From assembly GCA_014584605.1 (NCBI GenBank), contig JACTMO010000039.1:1-64000 (forward strand): a stretch of DNA of 64,000 bases, given 5' to 3'. Source of the stretch: Bacteroidota bacterium. GTDB taxonomy: Bacteria; Bacteroidota; Bacteroidia; Flavobacteriales_F; PHOS-HE28. Position numbers and translations under genes: made by a program. The notes below the pieces were generated by a model. The model made no database searches. It was not told where the DNA came from and was given only the letters and a program-made list of their open reading frames with translations. Shown one piece after another: positions 33,621 to 42,404 of this stretch; the stretch's first letter is position 1, and every line of letters starts with the position of its first letter.

Positions 33621-33974
33621 ATGACCATCGAAGTTCTTCGCGCCAAGATCCACCGCGTTCGCGTCACCGAGGCCGAGATCAATTACATCGGCAGCATCAC
33701 CCTGGACGAGGACCTGATCGATGCCGCCGGCCTGGTGGAGGGCGAGAAGGTGCAGGTGCTCAACGTCAACAACGGCGACCGCCTGTACACGTACGTCATC
33801 AAAGGGGAGCGTGGCAGCGGCGTGGTCTGCCTCAACGGCCCGGCCGCGCGGCGTGTGACCGTGGGCGACATCGTCATCGTGGTAGCCTATGCGCACATGA
33901 CCCTCGAGGAGGCCCGCAGCCACCGCCCCACGGTGATCTTCCCGGACGAGCGCACCAACAAGCTCGTTCCATAG
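33621..33974 (+). CDS. panD: Aspartate 1-decarboxylase
   Basis: 117 residues. PanD decarboxylates aspartate to beta-alanine, using a pyruvoyl group made by self-cleavage. The cleavage site is Y-I-G-S with Gly24-Ser25. Further conserved parts are [11 protein letters not shown] (7-17), N-N-G-D-R-L-Y-T-Y and [12 protein letters not shown]. Full length, cytoplasmic. It is flanked by panC and a membrane flippase-like gene 3 bases downstream. Confidence 0.96.
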   Translation: MTIEVLRAKIHRVRVTEAEINYIGSITLDEDLIDAAGLVEGEKVQVLNVNNGDRLYTYVIKGERGSGVVCLNGPAARRVTVGDIVIVVAYAHMTLEEARSHRPTVIFPDERTNKLVP

Positions 33975-33977
33975 GGC

Positions 33978-34988
33978 ATGCGCAAGGCGGTGGTGGGCAC
34001 CCTGAAGGTGGCGGTGCCCGTCGCCTTGGGCATCGGGCTGGTGCTCCACTTCTACCGGCAATTGGACCAGGGGCAGCGGGCGGCGCTCTTCGATGCCTTC
34101 GGACGTGCCTCGGTGCCCTGGCTGCTGGTGAGCAACCTGCTGGGCTGGCTCAGCCATGTGAGCCGTGCCTGGCGCTGGCGTTATCTGCTGCGCCACCTGG
34201 GCCATGCCCCCGGCTTCTGGCCGTGCTACCACGCCGTGATGGGGGGCTACTTCATGAACATGCTGCTGCCCCGCGCCGGGGAGGCCAGTCGCGCGGCCAT
34301 GCTGTACCGGGCCGAAGGCGTGCCTTTCGAAAAAGGCTTCGGGACCATCCTGGCCGAGCGCGCCGTGGACATGGTGATGCTGCTGGGCCTCGCGGGCCTC
34401 ACCCTCTTGATGCAGGTCGACAAGCTGGACCTGTTCCGGCAACGGATCGCCCTGTTCCGCGCCCAACAGGGCCCAGCGGAAGGCGACAGCGGTGCGGGCT
34501 TGTGGCCCTGGCTGCTGCTGGTCCTGGCGGTCCTGGTCGTGGCCTACGTGCTGTTCACCCGCCCGCTGGTGCGTGCCCGGGTGATGGACGGTGTACGGGG
34601 CTTCGCCGAGGGCGTGCGTTCCATCCTGCGCACTCCGGACAAGGGGCCCTTCCTGTTCCATACCCTCCTCATCTGGCTGCTGTACGTGGCCATGTTCGCG
34701 GTGGGCTTCCTGGCCCTTCCCGAGACCCGCACGGTGCCGGCCGCCGGGGTGATGGCCGGCTTCATTGCCGGCTCGGTGGGCATTGTCCTGGTGCAGGGCG
34801 GCATCGGGGTATACCCGGCGTTCGTGGCCTTGATCGTCAGCGTGTACATGGTCGGGGCCGATGACGTGCTGATCCGCCCGGAGGCCCTGGCCATGGGATG
34901 GCTGTTGTGGGTGGCGCAAACGCTCATGATCATCAGCCTGGGAGGCCTCTCGCTACTTTTGGCAGCCCGCAAGAGACCCAGCCCATGA
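33978..34988 (+). CDS. Lysylphosphatidylglycerol synthase TM-region / YbhN-like membrane protein
   Basis: 336 residues, about eight hydrophobic segments. Signature stretches of the LPG_synthase_TM (UPF0104/DUF2156-partner) family are present: [27 protein letters not shown] (~87-103), L-A-E-R-A-V-D-M-V and [16 protein letters not shown]. In MprF this part flips lysyl-lipids. Stand-alone members like this have unproven substrates, presumably lipids. It lies in the pan/rfaE2/radA run, 3 bases after panD and overlapping rfaE2 by four bases. Confidence 0.87.
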   Translation: MRKAVVGTLKVAVPVALGIGLVLHFYRQLDQGQRAALFDAFGRASVPWLLVSNLLGWLSHVSRAWRWRYLLRHLGHAPGFWPCYHAVMGGYFMNMLLPRAGEASRAAMLYRAEGVPFEKGFGTILAERAVDMVMLLGLAGLTLLMQVDKLDLFRQRIALFRAQQGPAEGDSGAGLWPWLLLVLAVLVVAYVLFTRPLVRARVMDGVRGFAEGVRSILRTPDKGPFLFHTLLIWLLYVAMFAVGFLALPETRTVPAAGVMAGFIAGSVGIVLVQGGIGVYPAFVALIVSVYMVGADDVLIRPEALAMGWLLWVAQTLMIISLGGLSLLLAARKRPSP

Positions 34989-35491
34989 CCGCCGAAGCCG
35001 CCGCCGCCCCCGTCCACCCCCACCTGACGGATCGCGCCGGTGCGGTGCGCCTGGCCCATGTGTGGCGCGTGAAGGGCGACCGCATCGTGTTCACCAACGG
35101 CTGCTTCGACCTGCTGCACCCGGGCCACGTGGCCTACCTGGAGGAAGCTGCCACCCTGGGCGACCGGCTGGTGGTGGGCATCAACAGCGACGCCAGTGTG
35201 CGCCGCCTGGGCAAGGGTGCCGATCGACCGTTGAACAACGAGATGAGCCGGGCCCTGGTGGTGGCCGCCCTGCGCTGTGTGGACGCCGTGGTCCTTTTCG
35301 AGGAGGACACCCCGCTGGAGCTGATCACCGCCATCCGGCCCGACGTGCTGGCCAAGGGCGGCGACTGGAAGCCCGAGCAGATCGTGGGCGCCGATGTGGT
35401 GCAGGCGCACGGCGGAAGTGTGCACAGCCTGAAGTTCGTGGAGGGCTTTTCCACCACCGCCCTGGTCGAGCGGGTCCGTAATGGCCGCTAA
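34985..35491 (+). CDS. rfaE2: D-glycero-beta-D-manno-heptose 1-phosphate adenylyltransferase
   Basis: 168 residues, the stand-alone adenylyltransferase half of RfaE/HldE. It makes ADP-heptose for the LPS inner core. The nucleotidyltransferase signature [13 protein letters not shown] (~37-49) is complete, as are G-I-N-S-D-A-S-V and L-A-K-G-G-D-W. It agrees with the heptosyltransferase gene at 51074 that an LPS with heptose is made. The ATG overlaps the previous stop (34985-34988) and its 3' end overlaps radA by 11 bases. Confidence 0.93.
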   Translation: MTAEAAAAPVHPHLTDRAGAVRLAHVWRVKGDRIVFTNGCFDLLHPGHVAYLEEAATLGDRLVVGINSDASVRRLGKGADRPLNNEMSRALVVAALRCVDAVVLFEEDTPLELITAIRPDVLAKGGDWKPEQIVGADVVQAHGGSVHSLKFVEGFSTTALVERVRNGR

Positions 35492-36884
35492 GGTCCGGTC
35501 CCAGTTCGTCTGCCAGAACTGCGGTTCGGCCTTTCCGCAGTGGTTAGGCCAGTGCACCGGCTGCAAGCAGTGGAACACGCTGGTGGAGGAGGTGCGCGAT
35601 CGCGTGGAGGAGAAGCGGGGAACACCGGCCAGCGTGAAAGGCCGTGCGCCCAAGCCCGTGGCCATCGGCGACATTCCCGTACAGGACGGCCCGCGGATCC
35701 CGCTCAGCGACGGCGAGCTGGCCCGGGTGCTGGGCGGCGGCCTGGTGCCGGGGAGCATCACCCTCATCGGCGGTGAACCCGGCATTGGAAAGAGCACCCT
35801 CCTGCTGCAGACGGCGCTGCGGGACCCGCACCTGCGCACCCTTTACATCTCTGGCGAGGAGAGTGAGCACCAGGTGAAGATGCGGGCGGACCGTTTGCAG
35901 GCCGGACCCGGGACCGCAGGCCGCGCGGCACAGGGGCCGGGCCCGACCGATACCTGCCATGTGCTCACCGAGACCAACACGCAGAACATCTTCCGGCACA
36001 TCGAGGCGCTGAAGCCGGGGCTGGTGGTGATCGACAGCGTACAGACCCTGCACACCGCCGCTCTGGATGCCAGTCCGGGCAGCGTGGGGCAGGTGCGGGA
36101 GTGCACGGCCGAGGTCATGCGCTTCGCCAAGACCGCCGACGTGCCGTTCGTCCTCATCGGCCACATCACCAAGGACGGCTATATCGCCGGGCCGAAAGTG
36201 CTGGAGCACATGGTGGACTGCGTCCTGCAGTTCGAGGGCGACCGCGACCATGCGTACAGGCTGCTGCGGCCCTTGAAGAACCGCTTCGGAAGCACCAACG
36301 AGCTGGGCATCTATGAGATGCACGGCACGGGCCTGGCCGCCGTGGAGGACACGGGCCGGCTGTTGCTCGGTGAGCGGGAGGACAGCCCCAGCGGGGTGGC
36401 CGTGTGCGCCACGCTGGAAGGGCAGCGCCCCCTGTTGGTGGAGGTGCAGGCACTGGTGAGCAGCGCGGTGTACGGCACCCCACAACGCAGCGCCACCGGT
36501 TTCGACCTGCGGCGCTTGAACATGCTGCTCGCCGTGCTCGAGAAGCGTTGCGGCTTCCGCCTGGGGCAGAAGGATGTGTTCCTGAACCTGGCCGGCGGCC
36601 TGCGCGTGGAGGAACCGGCGATCGACCTGGCCGTGGCCTGTGCCGTGCTCAGCAGCAACGTGGACATCCCCATCCCCATGGACACCGTGTTCTGCGGCGA
36701 GGTGGGGCTCACCGGTGAAGTGCGCCCGGTGGCGCGCACCGATCAGCGCATCGCCGAGGCCCGCAAGCTCGGGTTCCGGCGCATCATCGTGCCGCATGGC
36801 GGCAAGGGCGCGGTGTCCGCCGAGGGCATCACGGTGATACCGGTCGCCCGGGTGAGCGAGGTGCCTGCGCTCCTGTTCGGCTGA
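35481..36884 (+). CDS. radA: DNA repair protein RadA
   Basis: 467 residues. RadA (Sms) helps branch migration in recombination. Domains: an N-terminal C4 zinc finger (C-Q-N-C ... C-T-G-C, 11-29), a RecA-like ATPase with Walker [11 protein letters not shown] (~97-106), the RadA-specific L-K-N-R-F-G-S motif (~265), and a C-terminal Lon-like domain with E-V-G-L-T-G-E-V-R and the A-V-S-A-E-G-I stretch. Length and order are normal. It is the last gene of the panC operon, overlapping rfaE2. Confidence 0.96.
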   Translation: MAAKVRSQFVCQNCGSAFPQWLGQCTGCKQWNTLVEEVRDRVEEKRGTPASVKGRAPKPVAIGDIPVQDGPRIPLSDGELARVLGGGLVPGSITLIGGEPGIGKSTLLLQTALRDPHLRTLYISGEESEHQVKMRADRLQAGPGTAGRAAQGPGPTDTCHVLTETNTQNIFRHIEALKPGLVVIDSVQTLHTAALDASPGSVGQVRECTAEVMRFAKTADVPFVLIGHITKDGYIAGPKVLEHMVDCVLQFEGDRDHAYRLLRPLKNRFGSTNELGIYEMHGTGLAAVEDTGRLLLGEREDSPSGVAVCATLEGQRPLLVEVQALVSSAVYGTPQRSATGFDLRRLNMLLAVLEKRCGFRLGQKDVFLNLAGGLRVEEPAIDLAVACAVLSSNVDIPIPMDTVFCGEVGLTGEVRPVARTDQRIAEARKLGFRRIIVPHGGKGAVSAEGITVIPVARVSEVPALLFG

Positions 36885-36920
36885 TCCTGGCGGCGGTCCG
36901 AGGACCGTGCCGCAGGGGCG

Positions 36921-39371
36921 TCAGTACTTCACCAGTCGGCGACCCCACATCCGGTCCGACGTGCCCACCCGCAGCAGGTAGACCCCTGCCGGAAGTCCAT
37001 CGGGCAGGTTGATGGCCACCGGGGCGGTGGTGTGGGCGATACGTTGTGTGAGCAGTACGCCGCCGCGCAGGTCCAGCACCTCGAGGTCCAGGAGCGGTTG
37101 CTCGGTCACGGGCAGTTGCACCCAGCAGGTGTTGTCCAGCAGGGGTTGCGGCCAGACGCGGAGGTCGTCCGCCGCCAGGGCGTCGCCCTCCGCAGCGCGC
37201 GGCTGTGCCGCCGGCGGGTTGTCTATCGTCACCTGGCAGCTCTCGCCGAAGGGGCAATAGGTGCTGCCCCCGTCGAAGCTGGCCTGCACCGTCACGTTGT
37301 AGGTGTCGCCATCCACCAGGGGCAGGGTGTACCAGCTCAGCACCAGCGAGGCCGAGGTGGCCACCACCTGGCGCACGAAGCCGCCGCCGTCCCGCTCGAA
37401 CCGGAAGCGGTAGTGCGTGGCCCCGGCGAGCGGGTAACAGTGCACTTTGTCCGAGGCACCGAAGCTGCGCACCACCCCGCAGGAATAGTTGGGGTGGTAG
37501 GGCGCGTCGATGAGCTTGGTGTCCGGGCAGCTCTCGGGCACGGAGAGCACTTGCAGGCGACAGGCCGCACCGAAGGGGCCGTACACACCGTTCACCAGGG
37601 TCCGCACGCGCACGTTGAGCAGCAGGTCCAGGGGCAGGGGGTTGGTGACGATGCTGGCCAGGGCCAGGCGGCAGGCGCGCGTGGCCACGGCGGGTCCGAA
37701 ACCGCCGCTGGTGGCGTGCGTGCGCAGGATCCGGCGCGAGTAGCTGCCGTTGGGGTCGAAGAACCAGAACTGGTAACCGTCGTCGGTCTGGTCACCCACG
37801 CCCCATTCGGCGCTCACGGCCGGGTCGGGGTCGCATTCGATGGCATCGCCGATAAGCAGGTCCTCCTTGTCGCAATTGCGGAAGGTGAGGTCCACCGTCC
37901 CGTTCGGCAGGCAGAAGCCCTGTTGGCTGTAGAGGGCGCTCTCGGTGGTGAAGCCACCCCCGTTGCCTGTGTTGTCGATGATGCGTGCGCCGGAGGTGTC
38001 GCGCAGCACGTAGCCGCCCCCGGTGATGCCGTTGCCGCCCGCGTCGAGCACACGCAGCCTGAAGCAGCCCGTGGGCAGGCAGGCGCTCACGGTCAGCGTG
38101 GCGTTGTCGGGGTAGCCGCTGCCGCTGAGGATGGCGTAGGAGAAGCCGATGGGGATGATCTCCCAGCTGGTCTCGGCCCCGTTGCCGTCGGTGCTGAGCT
38201 CCAGTTCCACCGGGTTGTCGCACCCCAGCAGCACGCCCGCCAGCTTGGAGCGTGCGGTGCCGTTGTAGGTGCTTAACGCGCCACCGATCAGCAAACGACC
38301 GTCGGGCTGCGCGTTCATGCTGTACACCCAGTTGTTCGCACCGCCCGTGGGGGCGAAACCCGTGTCCAGCGAGCCATCGGCATTGAGCCGGGCCAGTCGG
38401 TTGCGCGTGCTTCCGGCCACGCTGGTGAAGTCGCCTCCAAGGAGGACTTTGCCGTCCGCCTGGATGTCCGAGCAGTACACCCAGCTGTTGCAGCCCGTGC
38501 CCGGGTTGAAGCCCGTGTCCAGCGTACCGTCGCTGTTCAGGCGCGCCACGCGGTTGCGGCCGGTGCCGTTGTAGCTGGTGAAGTTGCCGCCGATCACACA
38601 CCTGCCGTCGGGCTGCACCGTGATGGTGGCCACCCAGCTGCTGGCTCCGGTGCCGGGGTCGAAGCCCGTGTCCAGGGTGCCGTCGGTGTTGAGCCGGGCG
38701 ATGCCGTTGCGGCCCGTGCCGTCGTAGCTGGTGAAGCTGCCGCCCACCAGCACCTTGCCGTCGGCCTGCACGGCCAGGCAGTACACGTCGCCGTTGAAGC
38801 CGGTACCCGGGTTGAAGCCCGTGTCCAGCGTTCCGTCGTCGTTCAGGCGGGCGATGTGGGAGCGGCCCGTGCCGGCATAGCTGGTGAAGGCGCCGCCCAC
38901 ATAGGTCTTGTCGTCATCGACCGCCACGGCAAAGGCCACCGCATTGAGGCCGGTGCCCGTGGTGAAGCCCGCATCCAGCGTACCGTCGCTGTTCAAACGC
39001 GCCACCCGCCCGCGTCCGGTCCCGTCGTACAGGCTGAAGTTGCCCACGGCCACGATGTCGCCGTCGCTGCGCAGCGCGATCCCAAGCACGTAGCTGTTGA
39101 AGCCCGTGCCGATGCCCAGTCCCGCGTCCACCGTGCCGTCCAGGTTCACCCGGGCGATGCGGTTGAGGGCCGTGCCGCGGTAGTTGGTGAAGTAGCCTGC
39201 GATGACGCTCTTGCCATCGGGCTGCTGGGCGATGGCCATCACGCGTTCGTTCGCGCCGGTGCCCACGGTGAATCCCGGATCGAGCGCGCCGGGCTGTGCG
39301 AGGACGGGAAGGGCCAGGGCGGTGGCGATGCTGGCGATGGCGGAACGGTGGACCTGCGATGTTGTGCTCAT
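36921..39371 (-). CDS. T9SS type A protein with delta-60 repeats
   Basis: 816 residues. A signal peptide (~1-26, ending V-L-A-Q) is followed by about seven delta-60 repeats of ~50 residues (about 30-375). They follow the pattern N-x-D-G-x-L-D-x-G-F-x-x-G-T-G ... Q-x-D-G-K-x-L-x-G-G-x-F-T-S-Y-x-G-T and would form a beta-propeller-like array. A middle region has repeated cysteine-containing domains (C-R-L-R-V-L-D-A-G, C-P-F-G-E-S-C-Q-V-T-I). The C-terminal ~85 residues (R-V-W-P-Q-P-L-L ... G-V-Y-L-L-R-V-G) are a type A T9SS sorting signal. A secreted or surface protein of unknown role, apparently in its own transcription unit. A -7-like GATATTTG (minus strand, 39392-39399) lies 20 bases upstream. 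Confidence 0.9.
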   Translation of the reverse strand: MSTTSQVHRSAIASIATALALPVLAQPGALDPGFTVGTGANERVMAIAQQPDGKSVIAGYFTNYRGTALNRIARVNLDGTVDAGLGIGTGFNSYVLGIALRSDGDIVAVGNFSLYDGTGRGRVARLNSDGTLDAGFTTGTGLNAVAFAVAVDDDKTYVGGAFTSYAGTGRSHIARLNDDGTLDTGFNPGTGFNGDVYCLAVQADGKVLVGGSFTSYDGTGRNGIARLNTDGTLDTGFDPGTGASSWVATITVQPDGRCVIGGNFTSYNGTGRNRVARLNSDGTLDTGFNPGTGCNSWVYCSDIQADGKVLLGGDFTSVAGSTRNRLARLNADGSLDTGFAPTGGANNWVYSMNAQPDGRLLIGGALSTYNGTARSKLAGVLLGCDNPVELELSTDGNGAETSWEIIPIGFSYAILSGSGYPDNATLTVSACLPTGCFRLRVLDAGGNGITGGGYVLRDTSGARIIDNTGNGGGFTTESALYSQQGFCLPNGTVDLTFRNCDKEDLLIGDAIECDPDPAVSAEWGVGDQTDDGYQFWFFDPNGSYSRRILRTHATSGGFGPAVATRACRLALASIVTNPLPLDLLLNVRVRTLVNGVYGPFGAACRLQVLSVPESCPDTKLIDAPYHPNYSCGVVRSFGASDKVHCYPLAGATHYRFRFERDGGGFVRQVVATSASLVLSWYTLPLVDGDTYNVTVQASFDGGSTYCPFGESCQVTIDNPPAAQPRAAEGDALAADDLRVWPQPLLDNTCWVQLPVTEQPLLDLEVLDLRGGVLLTQRIAHTTAPVAINLPDGLPAGVYLLRVGTSDRMWGRRLVKY

Positions 39372-39579
39372 GGTACGGGCGGATTACCTGACAAATATCA
39401 GACGGATGCGACCACGAGCAGTTGCTTGTGCGGCATCCGAGGGACAGGCGTTCCGACATCCGACCGCAGGGAGGTGGAACGGGTTGGAACTTCGTCGCCG
39501 CTTCAGTTAACCAACTTGGGGGCCACCACGATCTCTTTTGAAGGACCTGCGGCTCCGGTTCGTATGCACGCATACGGAA

Positions 39580-39587
39580 TACCTTTG
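39580..39587 (+). promoter_or_regulatory. -7 element of STAS-like gene
   Basis: TACCTTTG ends four bases before ATG 39592, so the transcript would be nearly leaderless. This argues against the earlier in-frame ATG at 39538. Confidence 0.5.
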
Positions 39588-39591
39588 CGGC

Positions 39592-40002
39592 ATGCAAGGA
39601 CATCCCACCCTGATCGACACGGCGATGGCCACCGTGGAGCGCGTCTCCCCGGAGCTCATCGAAGTGCGGTTCAAGCCGGATGTGAAGTTGGATGTGCGGG
39701 GGCTCGGCGAGATCGTGAACGCGAAACGCGCGCTGTGTGGAGCGGACAGCCCGGACGTGCTGGCGGTGACGCCACCGGAGCTGGACTTCGACTTGAACGT
39801 GTTGAGCGTGGACCACGGCAAGGCCCATGGCGGGTGCCCCACACGTCGGCTGGCCTTCGCGGGCCAGAGCGCGTTGAACGAGCGGCTCGCCGGATTGTAC
39901 TTCAGCTATTTCCCGCGGCAGCACGAAACGCGTGTGTTCCTCGCGGAGGAGGAGGCGCGCCACTGGCTCGATCGGCGGGCGGTGGAAGCGAACGTGCCCT
40001 GA
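39592..40002 (+). CDS. SpoIIAA/STAS-like hypothetical protein, paralogue A
   Basis: 136 residues from ATG 39592. It is alpha/beta with no signal peptide or helix, so probably cytoplasmic. It begins with V-E-R-V-S-P-E-L-I-E-V-R-F-K-P-D, has I-V-N-A-K-R-A-L-C and a central D-F-D-L-N-V-L-S-V-D-H-G, and ends Y-F-S-Y-F-P-R-Q-H-E-T-R-V-F and E-E-A-R-H-W-L. The same pattern (D-F-D-M-N-V-T-G-V-D-H-F; F-F-T-Y-F-P ... R-V-F; E-A-R-R-W-L) recurs in the gene at 59017, so they are paralogues. The fold is reminiscent of STAS/SpoIIAA-like small Bacteroidetes proteins. Function unknown. Confidence 0.75.
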   Translation: MQGHPTLIDTAMATVERVSPELIEVRFKPDVKLDVRGLGEIVNAKRALCGADSPDVLAVTPPELDFDLNVLSVDHGKAHGGCPTRRLAFAGQSALNERLAGLYFSYFPRQHETRVFLAEEEARHWLDRRAVEANVP

Positions 40003-40007
40003 GCAGG

Positions 40008-41030
40008 TCAGGGCCAGGCCAGGGCCACCTTGCCCATGGTGGCTCCTGAGCCCAGCAGGGCCAGAGCCTCGGGCAGCTGTCCGGCGGGCAGCACGGCATG
40101 TACGTGCGGATGCAGACGACCTGCAGCACCTTCCCGCACCGCCTGTTGAAGGCATTCGGACAGCAGTTCCGGCCAATGGTCGCCGATGCGGAGCATGTTG
40201 ATGCCGATGAGGCCCTTGCTGCGCATCATCAACTGGATGGGCACCAGGAGGCCCATGTCCCACACGAAGCGCAGGGTGGCCAGGGGGCCGTTGCCGCTTG
40301 CGCGTTGGGCCCCGCCGAAGAGCACCACGGTGCCGCCTGCACCGATCAGCGCCATGTCCGTGCGGAAGCTGCGCCCGGCAACGGCGTTGAAGCACACATC
40401 GATCCGGGCCCCGTTCAACGCGGCGTGTACGGCATGGTGGTAGGCGCCCTGGTGGCGGTCGATGGCATGTTGGACGCCCATGGCGCGCAGGTGGGCCACC
40501 TTGCCGGGGCCTCCGGCCACGGCGAACACGGTGCAGCCGCTGCTCAGGGCCAGTTGTACCAGCAGCTGGCCCACGCCACCGGCGGCGCTGTGCACCACCA
40601 CCCGCATGCCGGGGCGGAGCTGCACGACCATGCGGGCGGCGTACCAGGCCGTGCACCCCTGGGTGGCCAGGGCGGCGGCCACCCCCAGGGGCATGTCGTC
40701 GGGTACCGGTGCGCAGGCGCGTGCATCGGCCAGGGCCAGTTGTGCATATCCACCGAAGCGGGTCAGGGCCACCACGCGTCGGCCGTTCAGCGCTGCCGGC
40801 ACACCGGCCCCGATGGCCACCACGCGGCCGACCACCTCGTACCCCAATACGCTGGGAAGCGGCGGAGCCTCGCGGTACAGGCCGCGAACGGCCATCACGT
40901 CGGCGAAGTTGAGGCCGTAGCCCTCGCAGCGGATGAGCACCTGCTGTGCTCCGGGGCGCGGGTCAGGAAGCTGCACCATCCGCAACCCGCGGTGGGGATC
41001 GCCATGTTGATGGAGCTGCCAGGCCTGCAC
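40008..41030 (-). CDS. Zinc-independent quinone-oxidoreductase-type MDR protein
   Basis: 340 residues. An N-terminal GroES-like half with G-L-N-F-A-D-V-M-A-V-R-G-L-Y (~36-49) and L-G-Y-E-V-V-G-R-V leads into a Rossmann half with V-H-S-A-A-G-G-V-G-Q-L-L-V-Q-L-A (~145-160), the NADP-binding motif of zeta-crystallin-like reductases. The zinc ligands of alcohol dehydrogenases are missing. R-S-K-G-L-I-G-I-N-M-L and a final M-G-K-V-A-L are as in the VAT-1/synaptic-vesicle-type subgroup. The substrate is probably a quinone or enone. It lies five bases from the end of the convergent STAS-like gene. Confidence 0.88.
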   Translation of the reverse strand: MQAWQLHQHGDPHRGLRMVQLPDPRPGAQQVLIRCEGYGLNFADVMAVRGLYREAPPLPSVLGYEVVGRVVAIGAGVPAALNGRRVVALTRFGGYAQLALADARACAPVPDDMPLGVAAALATQGCTAWYAARMVVQLRPGMRVVVHSAAGGVGQLLVQLALSSGCTVFAVAGGPGKVAHLRAMGVQHAIDRHQGAYHHAVHAALNGARIDVCFNAVAGRSFRTDMALIGAGGTVVLFGGAQRASGNGPLATLRFVWDMGLLVPIQLMMRSKGLIGINMLRIGDHWPELLSECLQQAVREGAAGRLHPHVHAVLPAGQLPEALALLGSGATMGKVALAWP

Positions 41031-41062
41031 GTGGAGCGGTGGTGTCCGGAGATCGGTGCGTC

Positions 41063-41650
41063 CTATTCCCCCTCCAGCATCACTTCAAAGTCCACCACGC
41101 ACTGGCGGATGCGGTCCAGGTCGTCGTCGGCACCGATGCAGGGGTAAAGCGGGGCATATTGCGGGTGCTCCTTGCGGAAGCGGCCGCTGGCCGAGCGTTC
41201 GTCGCCTTCACGGAACACGGCCGGCACGATGGGCCCCTGGAGGTCCTTGCTCACGTAGGACCGATGGCCCTGGCCTTCGGCGAACATGACCTGTTCCACC
41301 CGTTCGTGCTGCATGCGCAGGTGGGCGAACCCGTTCTCATAGTAGCAGATGCCGCCCTGGGTCCACAGCCGCAGCGGGGCATACCGTTCATCGGGGTTGA
41401 TGCGGTAGGTCACGTCGCCGTAGCGGAAACCCCAGAGGGTGGAACACGGGACCTCGCGTCGCTCGCCGTTCTTCTCCACGGTAAGCACGTGGTCGCGTCG
41501 GGCCGGGGTGAGCCCGACGTAAGCGCCCACGGCCTCGCCGGTGTGGGTGCGGTAGGCCTCGAGCGTGGGGTAGAGCAGCACCTGGGCCGTGGCGGCAGGG
41601 CCGCCCAACAGCAGCACGAACAGGCCGTACAGAGGCATTCCCGTTCTCAC
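41063..41650 (-). CDS. Secreted hypothetical protein
   Basis: 195 residues. Signal peptide M-R-T-G-M-P-L-Y-G-L-F-V-L-L-L-G-G-P-A ending T-A-Q. The rest is a mixed-charge domain with Y-P-T-L-E-A-Y-R-T-H-T-G, C-S-T-L-W-G-F-R-Y-G-D, R-L-W-T-Q-G-G-I-C-Y-Y and a final aspartate-rich segment. Two cysteines (about 69 and 97) may form a disulfide. I do not recognise a family; similar short secreted proteins occur in Bacteroidetes. It lies between the oxidoreductase and rsmI on the same strand, 79 bases after rsmI. Confidence 0.7.
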   Translation of the reverse strand: MRTGMPLYGLFVLLLGGPAATAQVLLYPTLEAYRTHTGEAVGAYVGLTPARRDHVLTVEKNGERREVPCSTLWGFRYGDVTYRINPDERYAPLRLWTQGGICYYENGFAHLRMQHERVEQVMFAEGQGHRSYVSKDLQGPIVPAVFREGDERSASGRFRKEHPQYAPLYPCIGADDDLDRIRQCVVDFEVMLEGE

Positions 41651-41729
41651 CGGGGCAAGGTAGCCTCCGGATGCGTCGGCGGCGTTGGGTGGGCGCGCTG
41701 CGCATCAACAGGGTCCGGTGCGCAACGGA

Positions 41730-42404
41730 TCAGGGAGCGCCGCCGACGCACACCACGAACTCGCCGCGCGGGGCCTGGGCCTTGAAGTGGGCCTGCAGTT
41801 CCTCGAGGGCGCCGCGCACATGTTCCTCGTGCAACTTGCTGATCTCGCGACTGGCGCAGGCCGGACGCTCCGGGCCGAGCACTTCGACCAGTTCGTCCAG
41901 CAGGCGCAGCAGGCGATGGGGGCTCTCGTAGAGCACGATGGTGCGGGGTTCCTCACGGAGGTTCTCCAGGCGGGTGCGGCGGCCCTTGCGTTGCGGCAGG
42001 AACCCCTCGAACACGAAACGTTCGCAGGGCAGGCCGCTGCACACCAGCGCGGGCACGAAGGCGGTGGCACCGGGCAGGCATTCCACGGCCGCACCGGCCC
42101 GCAATGCGGCGCGCACCAGCAGATAGCCCGGGTCGCTGATGGCCGGGGTGCCCGCATCGCTCACCAGGGCCAGGTGCTGGCCTTGCAGCAGGCGCTCGGC
42201 GAGCCGTTCCACCAGGCGGTGCTCGTTCGCGGTGTGGAAGCTCAGCAGCGGGCGGCTGAGGCCCAGGTACTGCAGCAGGCGCCCGCTCACACGCGTGTCC
42301 TCGGCCACCACGGCATCCACCTCGGCCAGCACACGCTGTGCGCGCAGGGTGATGTCCTGCAGGTTGCCGATCGGCGTCGGCACCACGGTCAGTCGCCCGT
42401 TCAC
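41730..42404 (-). CDS. rsmI: 16S rRNA (cytidine(1402)-2'-O)-methyltransferase
   Basis: 224 residues. RsmI 2'-O-methylates C1402 in the ribosomal decoding centre, using SAM. The start is GTG at 42404, overlapping the stop of the M28 gene (GTGA). It gives the typical N-terminus N-G-R-L-T-V-V-P-T-P-I-G-N-L-Q-D-I-T. The SAM-binding motif V-S-D-A-G-T-P-A-I-S-D-P-G (~77-89), L-P-G-A-T-A, and Y-E-S-P-H-R-L follow. The C-terminal half is somewhat shorter than E. coli RsmI (286 residues), as is normal for Bacteroidetes. The non-ATG start was chosen because the frame has no ATG before the conserved block. Confidence 0.92.
   Translation of the reverse strand: MNGRLTVVPTPIGNLQDITLRAQRVLAEVDAVVAEDTRVSGRLLQYLGLSRPLLSFHTANEHRLVERLAERLLQGQHLALVSDAGTPAISDPGYLLVRAALRAGAAVECLPGATAFVPALVCSGLPCERFVFEGFLPQRKGRRTRLENLREEPRTIVLYESPHRLLRLLDELVEVLGPERPACASREISKLHEEHVRGALEELQAHFKAQAPRGEFVVCVGGAP

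Noticed and set aside
39538-39591. Earlier in-frame start of the STAS-like gene
   Set aside because: It lies upstream of a TACCTTTG -7 element that ends four bases before the ATG at 39592.
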